DNA of 64,000 bases, from contig CATNEN010000038.1 in assembly GCA_950097015.1 (NCBI GenBank), positions 15,928,001 through 15,992,000 of the forward strand, read 5' to 3'. Below are positions 11,675 through 22,000 of the stretch, piece by piece. The stretch comes from Macrostomum hystrix. Lineage: Eukaryota > Platyhelminthes > Macrostomidae. The stretch's first letter is position 1, and each line of letters begins with the position of its first letter. The notes beneath the pieces were generated by a model, which saw only the letters and a list, made by a program, of their open reading frames with translations, had not been told where the DNA came from and ran no database searches. Both the position numbers and the translations under genes were made by a program.

Positions 11675-14600
11675 TAAGAATCGGCGATACCAAGCCCAGT
11701 CGTCGAATTTGCGTAATGCACAAAAGCAATCGAGTTACCCTGCGTCAGCACCATCTGCGTCAGCACCTATTGCGTCAGCACCATCTGCGTCAGCACCATT
11801 TGCGTTAGCACCATCTGCGTTAGCACCATCTGCGTCAGCACCCATTGCGTCAGCACCATCTGCGTCAGCACCCATTGCGTTAGCCGCCGCAACATCTGGA
11901 AAATACTCAAGGACACGTGAGAATAAACGCAAAGTATTTGTTTCTAATTCTAAACTAGAACTTATTAAACCTGAAGGATTTGAAGCTGTAATTGTAGGAA
12001 AATTTAAGAATCAGGAAATTAATTTTATCCTAGACACAGGGGCTAGGAACAGCTTTTTGAGCAAATCTATTTGGTCAAAATTACTTAAGCCAGAACAGAT
12101 AAGAAGTACAGACAAGCGAGTCTCTACTTTCGACGGAACCAGAGTACAATTGGAAGGCGAGAGTTGTATTCCAGTTAGATTCGGAGACATCCAGATAGAA
12201 ATAGAATTCCTTTTGTGTGGACATGAGAGCGACAATATCTTAGGAATGGAATTTTTCCTAGGACATTGTGATAGCATTCATCTTGCTAAAGGCATGTTGA
12301 TTCTAAATGAAGGAGCAAGCATTCCTATGCAGTTCACTCATCTACCTGTAAAAGTATGCAGAGTGTATACTCAGGAGAAAGTAGTGATTCCTGCAAATAG
12401 TGCGTTGAGAATCCCAGTGAGATTGGCGAAAGATGCCGAGTGCAATTTTGGAACACCTATGACAGTGAGTATGATTGGCGAAGGCGTAAAAGCCAAAGAA
12501 TTGACAGTCGAGATGGCTCCCACTCTAGTCACAATGCGAGAAGGTTCCGCCATTGTGGAGATTGTGAATAACAATTCAGTTGAGGTGAAGCTGTCGAAGT
12601 CAACATTGGTAGGCCTAGCCAAACCAGTGAAGGCAAGTGAATTGAAATATTTCGAAGCCGAAAAAGAAGTAGTCAGTCAACCTACCGGACGAGTCAATCA
12701 GACACAGACTGTGGAAGATGCGTGGATCCATGAGGTCAAGATTGGTCAAGATCTTACCGATGATCAAAGGAAGTCAGTGATTGAATTGATGAAAGAGCAT
12801 CGTGAAGCTTTTTCACAGAATGAGTTGGATATGGGTTTAACCCATCTGATCACACATGAGATCTCACTGAAGGATGAGACTCCCGTGAGGATCCCAACTA
12901 GGAGAATACCACCCCATCTCCAAAAGCAAGTCGACACACAGTTGGATGACATGTTGGCTAAAAATTTAATCAGGCCCAGTTATTCAACTTATTCTACACC
13001 ATTAGTCATTGTGCCGAAAAAGGACGGATCCATACGGATTGTAAGTGATTTCAGAGTGTTAAACTCGAAGGTGAACTATGTTCCGTATCCGCTTCCTAAC
13101 ATTCATCAGACTTTCACCTATTTATCTGGTAGTCAGTACTTTAGTAGTCTCGATTTGAATTCTGGTTATTGGCAGGTGCCGATAAAGGAAGAACACAAGT
13201 TCATGACCGCCTTCTCTACTTTAACCCGAGGCCAGTTTGAGTATGAGGTTATGGCGCAAGGTTTGTCCAATGCCCCAGGAACCTTCCAAAGGCTCATGAA
13301 TCTTGTACTTTTAGGGATTCAACATCAATTTGCTATGTCGTATATAGACGATATAGTTACCTATTCGAAGAACTTTAATGACCACCTTTCCCATCTAAAG
13401 GAAGTGTTCAAGAGATTAATAATCGCAGGATTGAAGCTAAGGCCAAAGAAATGTAACCTTTTTCATAGAGAGTTAAAGTACTTAGGACATGTGATCAGTA
13501 CAGAAGGTATCCGTACGGATGAGACGAAGATTGAAGCAATCAAGACCTGGCCGAAGCCAAAAGATGTGAAGGAGCTACGCAGTTTCCTTGGTTTATGTAA
13601 TTACTATAGCCGTTTCATTAAAAATTATGCAGAAGCTGCCCATCCCCTTTTCCAGCTAACAAGGAAAGGAATTAAGAACTTTCAAGAGAGATGGAGCAAA
13701 GAGCATGACGAAGCGTTTGAGTCGCTAAAGAACCGGATGATGTCCACTGAAGTCTTAGCGTATCCCGAATTTGTGGATGATGAGAAGGTGAAGATGGTAT
13801 TGGATACCGATGCAAGTGATAGCCGTATTGGCGCTGTACTTAGCCAGATCCAATCAGATGGCATAGAGAGACCCATAGCTTATTTCAGCCGAGCTATGAA
13901 AGAGTCGGAAAAACGCTACCCTATCACTAGAAAAGAACTCTTAGCCCTAGTGGATGCCATGAGGCATTTCCGTTTCTACCTGTTAGGCAAGAAGTTTTTG
14001 GCAAGAACGGATCATAAGGCGATAATTTGGCTGTTAAGGCAAACAGAAGCTCAAGGAATTCTTGGCCGGTGGGTCGAGCGCCTAAACGAATTCTCGTTCG
14101 ATATAGAACACAGAAGCGGTGCAAAGAACCAGAACGCTGACAGTCTGTCAAGAAGACCAGCTGATGTCCCTGAAGCAGAGCAAGTTATTGAGCCGATAGT
14201 GCAAAGCTGCAGTGTAATGGAAGAGTCAGGACAGGAAGTTAAGGCTAATGATAGCTCATGTAGCTTGACACAGCCCCAGACTGCCCTAAGTGAAGGAGAG
14301 AAAAAGACGTTAGATCCCAATAGCAGGATCCAGTCTACTATCTCAGGACAAGGAGAGGTGAGAATTCCCAGTGAACTTGAACATGACTCCAGCATTCCGC
14401 TTCCGAGTCCAGTTCCTGAAGAATTTAATCCTATTGAGAGTGAGGATATGCTGCAAGCAACAAGTAGCAAGTGCGAGAAGTTATTGACCGATTTCTTACC
14501 CAGCCCATTGAAACGAGAGCAAATTATTGCGTCACAAAGAGATGACCCAGTAATTAAAGTGCTAATTGAATGGAAGAAATCAGGAGAGAACAATCCCCAG

Positions 14601-16256
14601 TTACCTGAAATTGTCAGCCCAGAATTGAAGAAGATGAGGAAATTCTTTGAGGATATGAAGGTAGAGAATGAGATGCTAATCATTAGCGAAGATGACAGTT
14701 GGAAAGTTGTACTGCCCCAGTCCTTGGATAAGCTAGTTCTCAGCGATCTGCATGATAGCCCACTAGCAGGACATTTGGGACGCGATAAAACAATTCAACG
14801 TGTCAGGCAGAGATTTTGGAGACCAGGATTGGTCAAAGCAGTGGAAGCTCATATCGCAGAGTGTATTCCGTGCCTGGAAAGCAAAAGAGGAAATCCGATA
14901 CAGGCGCCAGTGCAATCGTTCCCTATCAGTGAACCTTTCCATCGCCTGCATGTCGATTTTATAGGACCACTATCCAAAGAGAGCAAAAGAGGGCACAAGT
15001 ATGTCCTAACTATTGTGGATAGCACCACTCGATATCCGTTTGCATTCCCAACTAGAAATCAAAAGTCAGATACTGTGATCAAAATCTTACAGGAAAGAAT
15101 CTTCGCAGAGTATGGGCAATGTCAGTGGTTACACACAGACAATGGCAAGGCATTCGCTAGCAAGCAGTTCAAAGCTTTTTGCGAAATGTATAACGTGAAG
15201 CATACGTTTACAACACCCTACCATGCCCAAAGCAATGGATTGGTGGAGAGATTTAACAAGCAAATTAAGTCGATAGTAACTTGTCTCATTGAGAAAGATC
15301 ACAGTGATTGGGACCTTATGATCCCAGCTGCATTAGTTGCTGTCCGCACTAGTGTGAACAAAACCACAGGCTTTACTCCCCACTACCTGTTATTTGGACG
15401 GGAAGCAGTATTGCCTATGGACAGTCAAATCAGCCAACCAAAGTCATTCGCCAGTTATCCATCTTATGTGACAGAACATGCCGAACGATTGAAGATTGCG
15501 AGAGACATTGTCAAAAGAAAATTGGAGAAGGTTGTCAGTAACAGACAAGAGTCTGCGAAAAACGGCAAATTGCCTAAGACAGTCCCAGTTGGAAGTCTTG
15601 TGTTGATTAATAATCCACAGTTGAACAGCGAGGAGTCGCACAAATTTCATAGGAAAAAGAGATCAGCCTTCAGAGTAATAGAGCAAATATCAGATGTAGT
15701 ATTTCGAGTGCAAAAGGAGGAGCAAGGACAACTAGTGGGCAATGTCATGATTGTCCACAGAGACAACATAACTATTGTGCCTAATTCAACCCAAGAGGAA
15801 TTAATTAGGGGAAGCCAGGCCGCACCAGAGAAGAAAGCTAAGAAGACAGAGGTCAAAGTTAGGGGAAGCCAGCCGAAGGAGAAGGGAAGATTTGTTCTAA
15901 CAGAGGAAGATGAATCCGAAGAGGAAGAAGACAGATTAGAATGGCAATGTCATTTTAGAGAAAACCCAAGTGAAATTAATGGAGAAGATTTGGAACTAGG
16001 AGCTGAGATAGAAGTGGAGGATGAATCACACACCGAGCCTGAGGCTACGAGCAGTGAAGAGGAGAGCGAAAGCGAAGGGACAGCTGAGGGTCTGGCGACA
16101 GCCACCTCAGAAGGAGGCATGTACATTGCACAGAATGAAGAAAGGGAAGGAGTGACAAGCCGTCCGCGCAGACAAATCAGACCCCCCGCGAGGTTTGAAG
16201 GCTATTTGCAGAGGCTTGCCACCGTGTTCAGTATACTTGGGAATTTACAGATCTAG
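11607..16256 (+). CDS. pol: Pol polyprotein (protease, reverse transcriptase, RNase H, integrase)
   Basis: The reading frame is -1 to gag and has no suitable ATG at its start, which fits expression as a Gag-Pol fusion. Domains in order: an Ala/Ser/Pro tandem-repeat linker (11745-11885); an aspartic protease with LDTGARNSFLS; an RT with VPKKDGSIRIVSDFR, SSLDLNSGYWQVPI and the catalytic YIDD; an RNase H with LDTDASDS, KELLALV and RTDHKAI; an integrase zinc finger (HDSPLAGHLG...CIPCLESK, an HHCC pattern); and a DDE core with LHVDFIGPL, LHTDNGKAF and NGLVERFNKQ. PR-RT-RH-IN order places it in Ty3/gypsy (Metaviridae). After integrase comes a long acidic Glu/Ser-rich tail; no chromodomain was recognised. 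The frame is intact, with no stop or shift. Confidence 0.95.
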   Translation: MNIEGRESRPRPSSKPRFEPQASKNRRYQAQSSNLRNAQKQSSYPASAPSASAPIASAPSASAPFALAPSALAPSASAPIASAPSASAPIALAAATSGKYSRTRENKRKVFVSNSKLELIKPEGFEAVIVGKFKNQEINFILDTGARNSFLSKSIWSKLLKPEQIRSTDKRVSTFDGTRVQLEGESCIPVRFGDIQIEIEFLLCGHESDNILGMEFFLGHCDSIHLAKGMLILNEGASIPMQFTHLPVKVCRVYTQEKVVIPANSALRIPVRLAKDAECNFGTPMTVSMIGEGVKAKELTVEMAPTLVTMREGSAIVEIVNNNSVEVKLSKSTLVGLAKPVKASELKYFEAEKEVVSQPTGRVNQTQTVEDAWIHEVKIGQDLTDDQRKSVIELMKEHREAFSQNELDMGLTHLITHEISLKDETPVRIPTRRIPPHLQKQVDTQLDDMLAKNLIRPSYSTYSTPLVIVPKKDGSIRIVSDFRVLNSKVNYVPYPLPNIHQTFTYLSGSQYFSSLDLNSGYWQVPIKEEHKFMTAFSTLTRGQFEYEVMAQGLSNAPGTFQRLMNLVLLGIQHQFAMSYIDDIVTYSKNFNDHLSHLKEVFKRLIIAGLKLRPKKCNLFHRELKYLGHVISTEGIRTDETKIEAIKTWPKPKDVKELRSFLGLCNYYSRFIKNYAEAAHPLFQLTRKGIKNFQERWSKEHDEAFESLKNRMMSTEVLAYPEFVDDEKVKMVLDTDASDSRIGAVLSQIQSDGIERPIAYFSRAMKESEKRYPITRKELLALVDAMRHFRFYLLGKKFLARTDHKAIIWLLRQTEAQGILGRWVERLNEFSFDIEHRSGAKNQNADSLSRRPADVPEAEQVIEPIVQSCSVMEESGQEVKANDSSCSLTQPQTALSEGEKKTLDPNSRIQSTISGQGEVRIPSELEHDSSIPLPSPVPEEFNPIESEDMLQATSSKCEKLLTDFLPSPLKREQIIASQRDDPVIKVLIEWKKSGENNPQLPEIVSPELKKMRKFFEDMKVENEMLIISEDDSWKVVLPQSLDKLVLSDLHDSPLAGHLGRDKTIQRVRQRFWRPGLVKAVEAHIAECIPCLESKRGNPIQAPVQSFPISEPFHRLHVDFIGPLSKESKRGHKYVLTIVDSTTRYPFAFPTRNQKSDTVIKILQERIFAEYGQCQWLHTDNGKAFASKQFKAFCEMYNVKHTFTTPYHAQSNGLVERFNKQIKSIVTCLIEKDHSDWDLMIPAALVAVRTSVNKTTGFTPHYLLFGREAVLPMDSQISQPKSFASYPSYVTEHAERLKIARDIVKRKLEKVVSNRQESAKNGKLPKTVPVGSLVLINNPQLNSEESHKFHRKKRSAFRVIEQISDVVFRVQKEEQGQLVGNVMIVHRDNITIVPNSTQEELIRGSQAAPEKKAKKTEVKVRGSQPKEKGRFVLTEEDESEEEEDRLEWQCHFRENPSEINGEDLELGAEIEVEDESHTEPEATSSEEESESEGTAEGLATATSEGGMYIAQNEEREGVTSRPRRQIRPPARFEGYLQRLATVFSILGNLQI
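11745..11885 (+). repeat. In-frame 15-bp repeats in the gag-pol linker
   Basis: About nine copies of a unit close to GCGTCAGCACCATCT encode a Ser-Ala-Pro-rich linker between the frameshift region and the protease. The unit length is a multiple of three, so copy-number change keeps frame. Confidence 0.9.
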
Positions 16257-16448
16257 GCAGAGATTGGGGTGACGCAATAGTAACACAAGGAAACCACGTG
16301 CAAGGGATAGAAAGGGAGTAGGGGTTAGCCACTTCCAGTCAATTAGGTAGGGGTTAATTGAAATCAGTAGGGAACCAATAGGATTAGAAATAAGCCAGTA
16401 TAGCCCAATAAAAATCTGAGACACAATGAAGAGTGTCAGTTTCGCGCC

Positions 16449-16456
16449 TATATAAA
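16449..16456 (+). promoter_or_regulatory. Internal TATA box upstream of the third ORF
   Basis: TATATAAA lies 64 bp before the ATG of the third ORF, inside the gap between pol and that ORF and away from the LTRs. The spacing suits transcription starting about 30-40 bp before the ATG. A subgenomic mRNA from here would explain how a downstream ORF is translated. No transcript evidence is available. Confidence 0.45.
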
Positions 16457-16519
16457 CAAGAGCCCTGGGAACACAAAACAAACATAAGCAGAGAGAAGAA
16501 GTCATACTGACAAAGAAGA

Positions 16520-17686
16520 ATGGAGCAAGATCAAGAAGCCATAAGCGCAAGCGAATTTGAGAAGTTGTTAGAAGCTGTGACTGTAGATTTCTCGGATAAT
16601 GAGAATGTTGAGCCGGATAGAGTGAAGCAGGATAAGGAGAAAAGAGTCGATAATGACGAAGAAGATATTATTCAAGTGATCATCGATGAGTCGGAAGAAC
16701 TCGAGGCGCCATTGCGGCAGAGGACGCAACCGTCTATGGTTGGTCAGCAATCGAGGGCAAACAGCCAGAAGCGAGCTGCCACCACGATGCAAGAAGAAAT
16801 CGCGAGTAAGAGGAAACTGCCGAGTTCAAGGCTACCGGTTTTCCTCGATGCCACCGCAAGGGTAAACCAACTCCGACAGCAGTCAATCGCACCAGTGGCA
16901 GCATTGGAGAAGGCTCAAAATATGCCCACGGAGGTGGCCAGAACCATCAAAGTCATCAGTACACCAAGCCAGGAGCCAGGTCGACGAGCTGCCGGACAGC
17001 GGTCGATAGCGCCGAAGCCGATTCCGCAGCCGCAGCCACCGCCTAAGGGTCGGCACATAGCACCAAAGGCGCAGAGGGTACCAATCCAGTACCAATACAG
17101 GACAGACTTCCAGCAACAGCCGCAGCCGCAGTCGTCACAGCAGTCGCAGTCGCAGCCCTCGCAGTCGTCACAGCAGTCGCAGCCGCAGCCCTCGCAGTCC
17201 TCGCAGCCGGCACAGCCGCAGTCATCACAGCAGCAGCTGCAGCTGCAGCCGTCGCAGCAGCCGTTGCAGCAAGAGCAGCCACTGCAGCAGTCGCCACAGC
17301 CGCAGCAGCGACCAGAATCAGATGAGGACATCGATATGGAGCCCGCGGAGAATCAGGAAGAATTCGCCCGAATAATGGCGGAAATTCCTCAGGCCCAACA
17401 CGAGCATTACACGCGGCTCATCCGTCACCTGAAGGGCTACATCCTGGATGCCGGACTGTACAACAATGATCGGCGATATCCGCAGCGGGCCGCAATCTAT
17501 TCCGCTATGCGTGTTCTATGCGAGAAGTTCGCCCGGAGCCATTGTATAGCCGCCTGGAAAAGGGCTGTACAATATGCGCGAAAAGTAATCAACCGCAGTC
17601 CACTGCCGGTAAACCGCATCCCCCTCAACATTGAGGAGGTGGATGGCGAGTACGGTCGGTTGGCCCCGCAACGAGAGATTGCCTGA
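16520..17686 (+). CDS. Third ORF of the retrotransposon, unknown function, at the env position
   Basis: A 388-aa ORF with ATG and stop, 263 bp after pol. It is not recognised as any known family. The first 80 residues are acidic. The middle (about residues 85-270) is disordered, rich in Pro, Ser and Gln, with long SQ/QP runs. The last 105 residues look folded and helical, with HEHYTRLIRHLKGYILDAGL and AAWKRAVQYARKVINRS. There is no signal peptide, no transmembrane segment and no cluster of cysteines, so an envelope glycoprotein is unlikely despite the position. The intact frame in a young copy suggests it is maintained. Possible roles such as a particle, regulatory or nucleic-acid-binding accessory protein are speculation. 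Confidence 0.75.
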   Translation: MEQDQEAISASEFEKLLEAVTVDFSDNENVEPDRVKQDKEKRVDNDEEDIIQVIIDESEELEAPLRQRTQPSMVGQQSRANSQKRAATTMQEEIASKRKLPSSRLPVFLDATARVNQLRQQSIAPVAALEKAQNMPTEVARTIKVISTPSQEPGRRAAGQRSIAPKPIPQPQPPPKGRHIAPKAQRVPIQYQYRTDFQQQPQPQSSQQSQSQPSQSSQQSQPQPSQSSQPAQPQSSQQQLQLQPSQQPLQQEQPLQQSPQPQQRPESDEDIDMEPAENQEEFARIMAEIPQAQHEHYTRLIRHLKGYILDAGLYNNDRRYPQRAAIYSAMRVLCEKFARSHCIAAWKRAVQYARKVINRSPLPVNRIPLNIEEVDGEYGRLAPQREIA

Positions 17687-17863
17687 AGACTGTTATTTTT
17701 CTTAAAAAGGACAATTTGGTCGTGTTTTAATCGTTTTATTTGGTGTTGTATTTTACTTTTCTAAAAAATTTTTCTGCTACCCGTTTTTTGCTATCCGTTT
17801 TATTTTGTGTACGCTATTGTTACTATAAATTTTGTCACGCGTGTCTTATTCCAAAATGTATAT

Positions 17864-17871
17864 AGGGGAAG
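17864..17871 (+). other. Polypurine tract
   Basis: AGGGGAAG lies 5 bp before the 3' LTR and is the only purine run close to that boundary. It is the likely primer for plus-strand DNA synthesis, though the CCAGT between it and the LTR is a slightly unusual offset. Confidence 0.6.
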
Positions 17872-17876
17872 CCAGT

Positions 17877-18631
17877 TGAGGCAGGCCCAAATTTATCGTA
17901 TATTCTTAAAGTTGAATTCCCGCCAAATGCTTTTCCTCAGTTTTATATTTTTGGTTTGTTTTAATGTGTTGCACCAACCGCCCCAATTTTTGCTATAAAT
18001 ATAGACGCAGTTTAACCCAAAAAGCCCCAACCGGTGCCCCGTGCCCAGTTCGGAGAGCAAAAAGGAGAATAAATCTCAAAGTGTTTTTCAATTATTTTAG
18101 AGAGGAGAAAAGCAGGTCCGTGTTAATACACAAGCCAGGAGTATTCGAAAGAATAAAGAAGGGAATAGTCATAAAAAGCAGTGGAGTGTAAAACTAAAGA
18201 GCAGAAGGGTAAATCCCGATTGGTGGAAAAGCACTGTGTGCAAAGTTGGGCAACTTCAGTCCATTGGAAGCCTTGAAAGACTGGGAACAAACCAGAGAGC
18301 CAGACAGTTGTGAGTAAGTAGAGGAGAGGAAGAAGTGTCTTGCCGCTCGGACACTCGTGAGAACGCTACCAATTTTGGAAGGAAAGTAGCCTATCTGGCC
18401 AAGTTAAGCAATATATGCATATGTAATAAGAGGATACATAGCTAGCCTATGAAGAATAACTAAGTCATAGACAAAGGAAATTAAGAGTTATTTCAAAGGT
18501 TAATTCAAGGTGTGAAATAAGCAATTGTTAATATTTAATAAAAGAGTATCGGTGATATTTAAACCCAAAGAGGAGAGAGCCTACGACAACTTAGTGGCAG
18601 CTGTAAGATAAAAGAAAGGAGCCCTACGACA
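17877..18631 (+). repeat. 3' LTR
   Basis: 755 bp, read as identical to 9886-10640 and ending ...CTACGACA, followed by the CTAT flank. Its promoter would face GTPBP2, whose start codon is 454 bp further on. Confidence 0.96.
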
Positions 18632-19085
18632 CTATATAAATAGGCCTTTTTACCATTCTTCCATTTTACTGTTACTGTTTTACTGTTTAGGCCCTTAATT
18701 TTCTCAGTTTTACCAATATTTTCTATTTATATAAAAAGTGACTTTATTGTTTAAAGTCTATTTTAGTCTAGCTAGATACAAAGAAAGTAATTTAAATCAC
18801 ACTTACAGCATAATTTTTTTTAATATATAAGAATAGAAAATACCCCTTTAATCTTATGTTCTCAGCATCTCAAGGTAGAAGATAAGGGAAAACACCCTAT
18901 ATAATTGGCAATAAAGAAATTTATTATTCTTTTTTAACTAAGAATTACTAATTTTAATATTTCAAATCATATTTCATGAATCCTCAGAGCCGTCTACAAA
19001 TACAGAGCTGTCACAGCTCTCTTCATTTTTATTTATAAAAAGCATTGCAACCAGCCCTGATAAGCTTTACACCAGAATAGCATCA

Positions 19086-22000
19086 ATGGACAGGTGTCTT
19101 GTGACCTTCTTTGGTGATGCAAGCAGTGATTCAGAAGACAATGAGATTTTGTTAAAACAGGCTACAGCTGGCACTGAGGCAGAATCGGCTGCCTTCAGTC
19201 AAGGCGGTCATACCAGGCATTCGAGCAACAGTGAAAGTGCATCCAAGAATCAAAACTCAATCAGACGATCTGAACGCCGACGATGTCGAACAGAGCGAAA
19301 CAGTGACAATCACGATATGAAAGTCAGGCATTCTGACGTTGATGACAGTTGCACTGAAAACTGGGATAGGCAAGTGATGCACTGCAGCAAGAGCTGCGGA
19401 GAGCTGCTTCCATCTAGCCTGCCACCCGAAAATGACGAAGGCAATGTTGAGTACAAGCTGAAGCTGGTTAGGCCGACCTCCTCTAGACTGGAGCATTTGG
19501 TCACACAGTTGAAGTGGCGCCTAGCGGAGGGTCAAGGCCAGGCTGTGTACGAGCTGGGCGTTGAGGACAACGGTGTGGTACTCGGTCTAACTAAAGTTGA
19601 ACTAAACGAGAGTCTGCGCACTTTGAACGCCATGTGTCGCCGGCTGAACGCCAGCTATTCTATTCTGCGCGAGCGTCAGGTGAGGGTTTTATAAACCGAA
19701 CCATTAACAAATCAAAGAAAACTAGCTGTTAGGCAACGATAGTTAAGCGATACGATATAGAATGGAAAATTATATTGTTAGAATGCGTTACAAAAATGAC
19801 GCATTGCGCGGCACTTCTAGAGGCTCTGTACAGCTGTTCAGTTCGTGGAATGAGAAGGACGACGCTACGGTATAGTGTCCTGCCCAATGACAGTTTGTTC
19901 TCTTTGGGCTGAGATTCATTCTCTCGACCTGTACTGTCATAGAGTGAGTGATAGAGGAGGATGGAAAAAATCAGGATAAGTAGTGATTACAGAACAAAGA
20001 TCAGTTTTCTGACTGGTAATGACAGAAAAAGGATATCTATAGATGACTAGTGACAAAAGAACAAGGATCAGGGGCAGGATGACTAGTGCTGACAACAAAG
20101 ATCAGTTACTAAATCTAGTCAGCATCGTATCATATACTAATTTGAGTAAAATCCGTGCATCTCAGGTTGACAATGGCACTCGCAAAGCACAAGAGATTCT
20201 CATACGCCGATTGCCAAACGACAAAATTGACCTAGTCGAAAGTCGATTAGCAGTTCTGGGAAATTTGGACGCCGGCAAGTCCACGCTGCTGGGCGTGCTG
20301 ACGCAAGGAGATCTGGACAACGGTCGCGGCCGAGCCAGGTTGAACCTGTTCCGGCATCCTCACGAAATCCAGACTGGCTACACGTCCAGTGTTAGCTCGG
20401 AGATTTTGGGATTCGACGCCAAGGGAAATCTAATCAATTATAGTGGAAACCGTTGCGTTGAGGATATTCTAGAAGAGAGTAGTAAACTTTACCGACTTAT
20501 TGATTTGGCTGGTCACATCCGGTATCAAAAGACTACACTGAGAGGCCTGATGGCTCACGATCCACATCTGGTGGCACTAGTCGTGTCTTCTGTTACTGGA
20601 CTAACAGATATGGCGCAGGAACACGCAGCATTGGCTATTGGGCTGCAGGTGAGACCGGGTGTTCTGCTAAATGGTACTCGTATATAATTGGCTGGAGGTG
20701 AGACTACTGATGATAGATAACAGATGCGGGTGTTTTTTATTTGATCGATAATTGGCTGCAGATGAGACTAGTTCTTCTGTTAATTGATAGATAATTGGCT
20801 GCAGGTGAGAACAATGATGCCTTATTCCTAAACTCGTTTATAACATCTGCAGGTGCCATTCATAATTGTGATCACAAAGATCGACCTGTGCAATCACGAG
20901 CCGGTGCTTGCCTCAGTGGAGGCCTGGTTGAAGGCAACGGGCAATAAGCGAATACCGCTCGTTGTGCGCACTAAAGATGATGCCATCACGGCTGCAGACA
21001 ATCTGCTGCAGTCGGCCGGCAGTTTGACGCCCATCTTTCTGATGTCTTGCATCACTGGCGTAGGGCTACCGCTCCTGACCGAGTTTCTGAATGTTGTTCC
21101 GGCTAATTCGCAATCGCGATCCTGGCAGCAGCAGCAGCAGCAGCTGTTGCATCAGCATCAGCAATTTGCGCAGGAGTTCTGCGTTGACAGCGTGGCCAGC
21201 TTGTCCGACGGTAAAAGTTCACAGACCTATTGGCGCTACGTTCTATCTGGCCCAGTTTTGAAAGGCCGACTAAAAGAGGGCGACCTGCTACAACTGGGAC
21301 CCGGCGTTGATGGAGTCTTTGTTCCGGTGCGTATCGCCAGTTTGAACCGGAACCGGCTATCCTGCGGCGCTGTGCAAGCCGGACACTGGGCCTCCGTCAC
21401 CGTGGAGTTGAAACTCGACGGCAGGTGAGTTTTGTTACCTGTAATTGTCTAACCAGCAAGATTTTTATTGAGATTCGTGATCTTCAGTCTTTTACGATAT
21501 ATTTCTACATTCCAAAGAATTAAATAAATTTGTTTTTCAGGATGTTTCTTAAATCTTTCACTATCAAATATTCTTGCATCAGAATCTTTCTGGAAACTTT
21601 TAGGGTCTCTCTAAAATCCTTCAGGAGCTTTCTCAAATCCTTCAGGAGCTTTCTCAAATCATTCAGGAGCTTTCTCAAATCCTCAGGAGCTTTCTCAAAT
21701 CCTTCAGGAGCTTTCTCAAATCCTTCAGGAGCTTTCTCAAATCCTTCAGGAGCTTTCTCAAATCCTTCAGGAGCTTTCTCAAATCCTTCAGGAGCTTTCT
21801 CAAATCCTTCAGGAGCTTTCTCAAATCCTTCAGGAGCTTTCTCAAATCCTTCAGGAGCTTTCTCAAATCCTTCAGGAGCTTTCTCAAATCCTTCAGGAGC
21901 TTTCTCAAATCCTTCAGGAGCTTTCTCAAATCCTTCAGGAGCTTTCTCAAATCATTCAGGAGCTTTCTCAAATCCTTCAGGAGCTTTCTCAAATCCTTCA

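Larger units (their letters stand above)
9886..18631 (+). mobile_element. Complete Ty3/gypsy LTR retrotransposon
   Basis: An 8.75-kb element comprising 5' LTR, PBS region, gag, pol (protease, RT, RNase H, integrase in Ty3/gypsy order), a third ORF, a polypurine tract and 3' LTR. Both LTRs start TG and end CA, are 755 bp, and read as identical by eye, implying recent insertion. The 4-bp sequence CTAT sits immediately outside both ends (9882-9885 and 18632-18635) and is the likely target-site duplication. All three ORFs are intact, so the copy may be autonomous. It lies in the divergent interval between DNAAF2 (minus) and GTPBP2 (plus), its 3' end about 450 bp before the GTPBP2 start. Confidence 0.97.

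Noticed and set aside
14051-14683. 210-codon minus-strand ORF inside pol
   Set aside because: A shadow frame of the integrase/RNase H region with a Ser/Cys-biased translation and no homology.
16915-17331. Cys/Gly-rich and Ala/Thr-rich minus-strand ORFs opposite the retrotransposon's third ORF
   Set aside because: Reverse complements of CAG-type codon runs; composition follows the plus-strand Gln/Ser/Pro region.
16520-17686. Envelope gene
   Set aside because: Position fits, but there is no signal peptide, transmembrane anchor, furin-like site or cysteine pattern.
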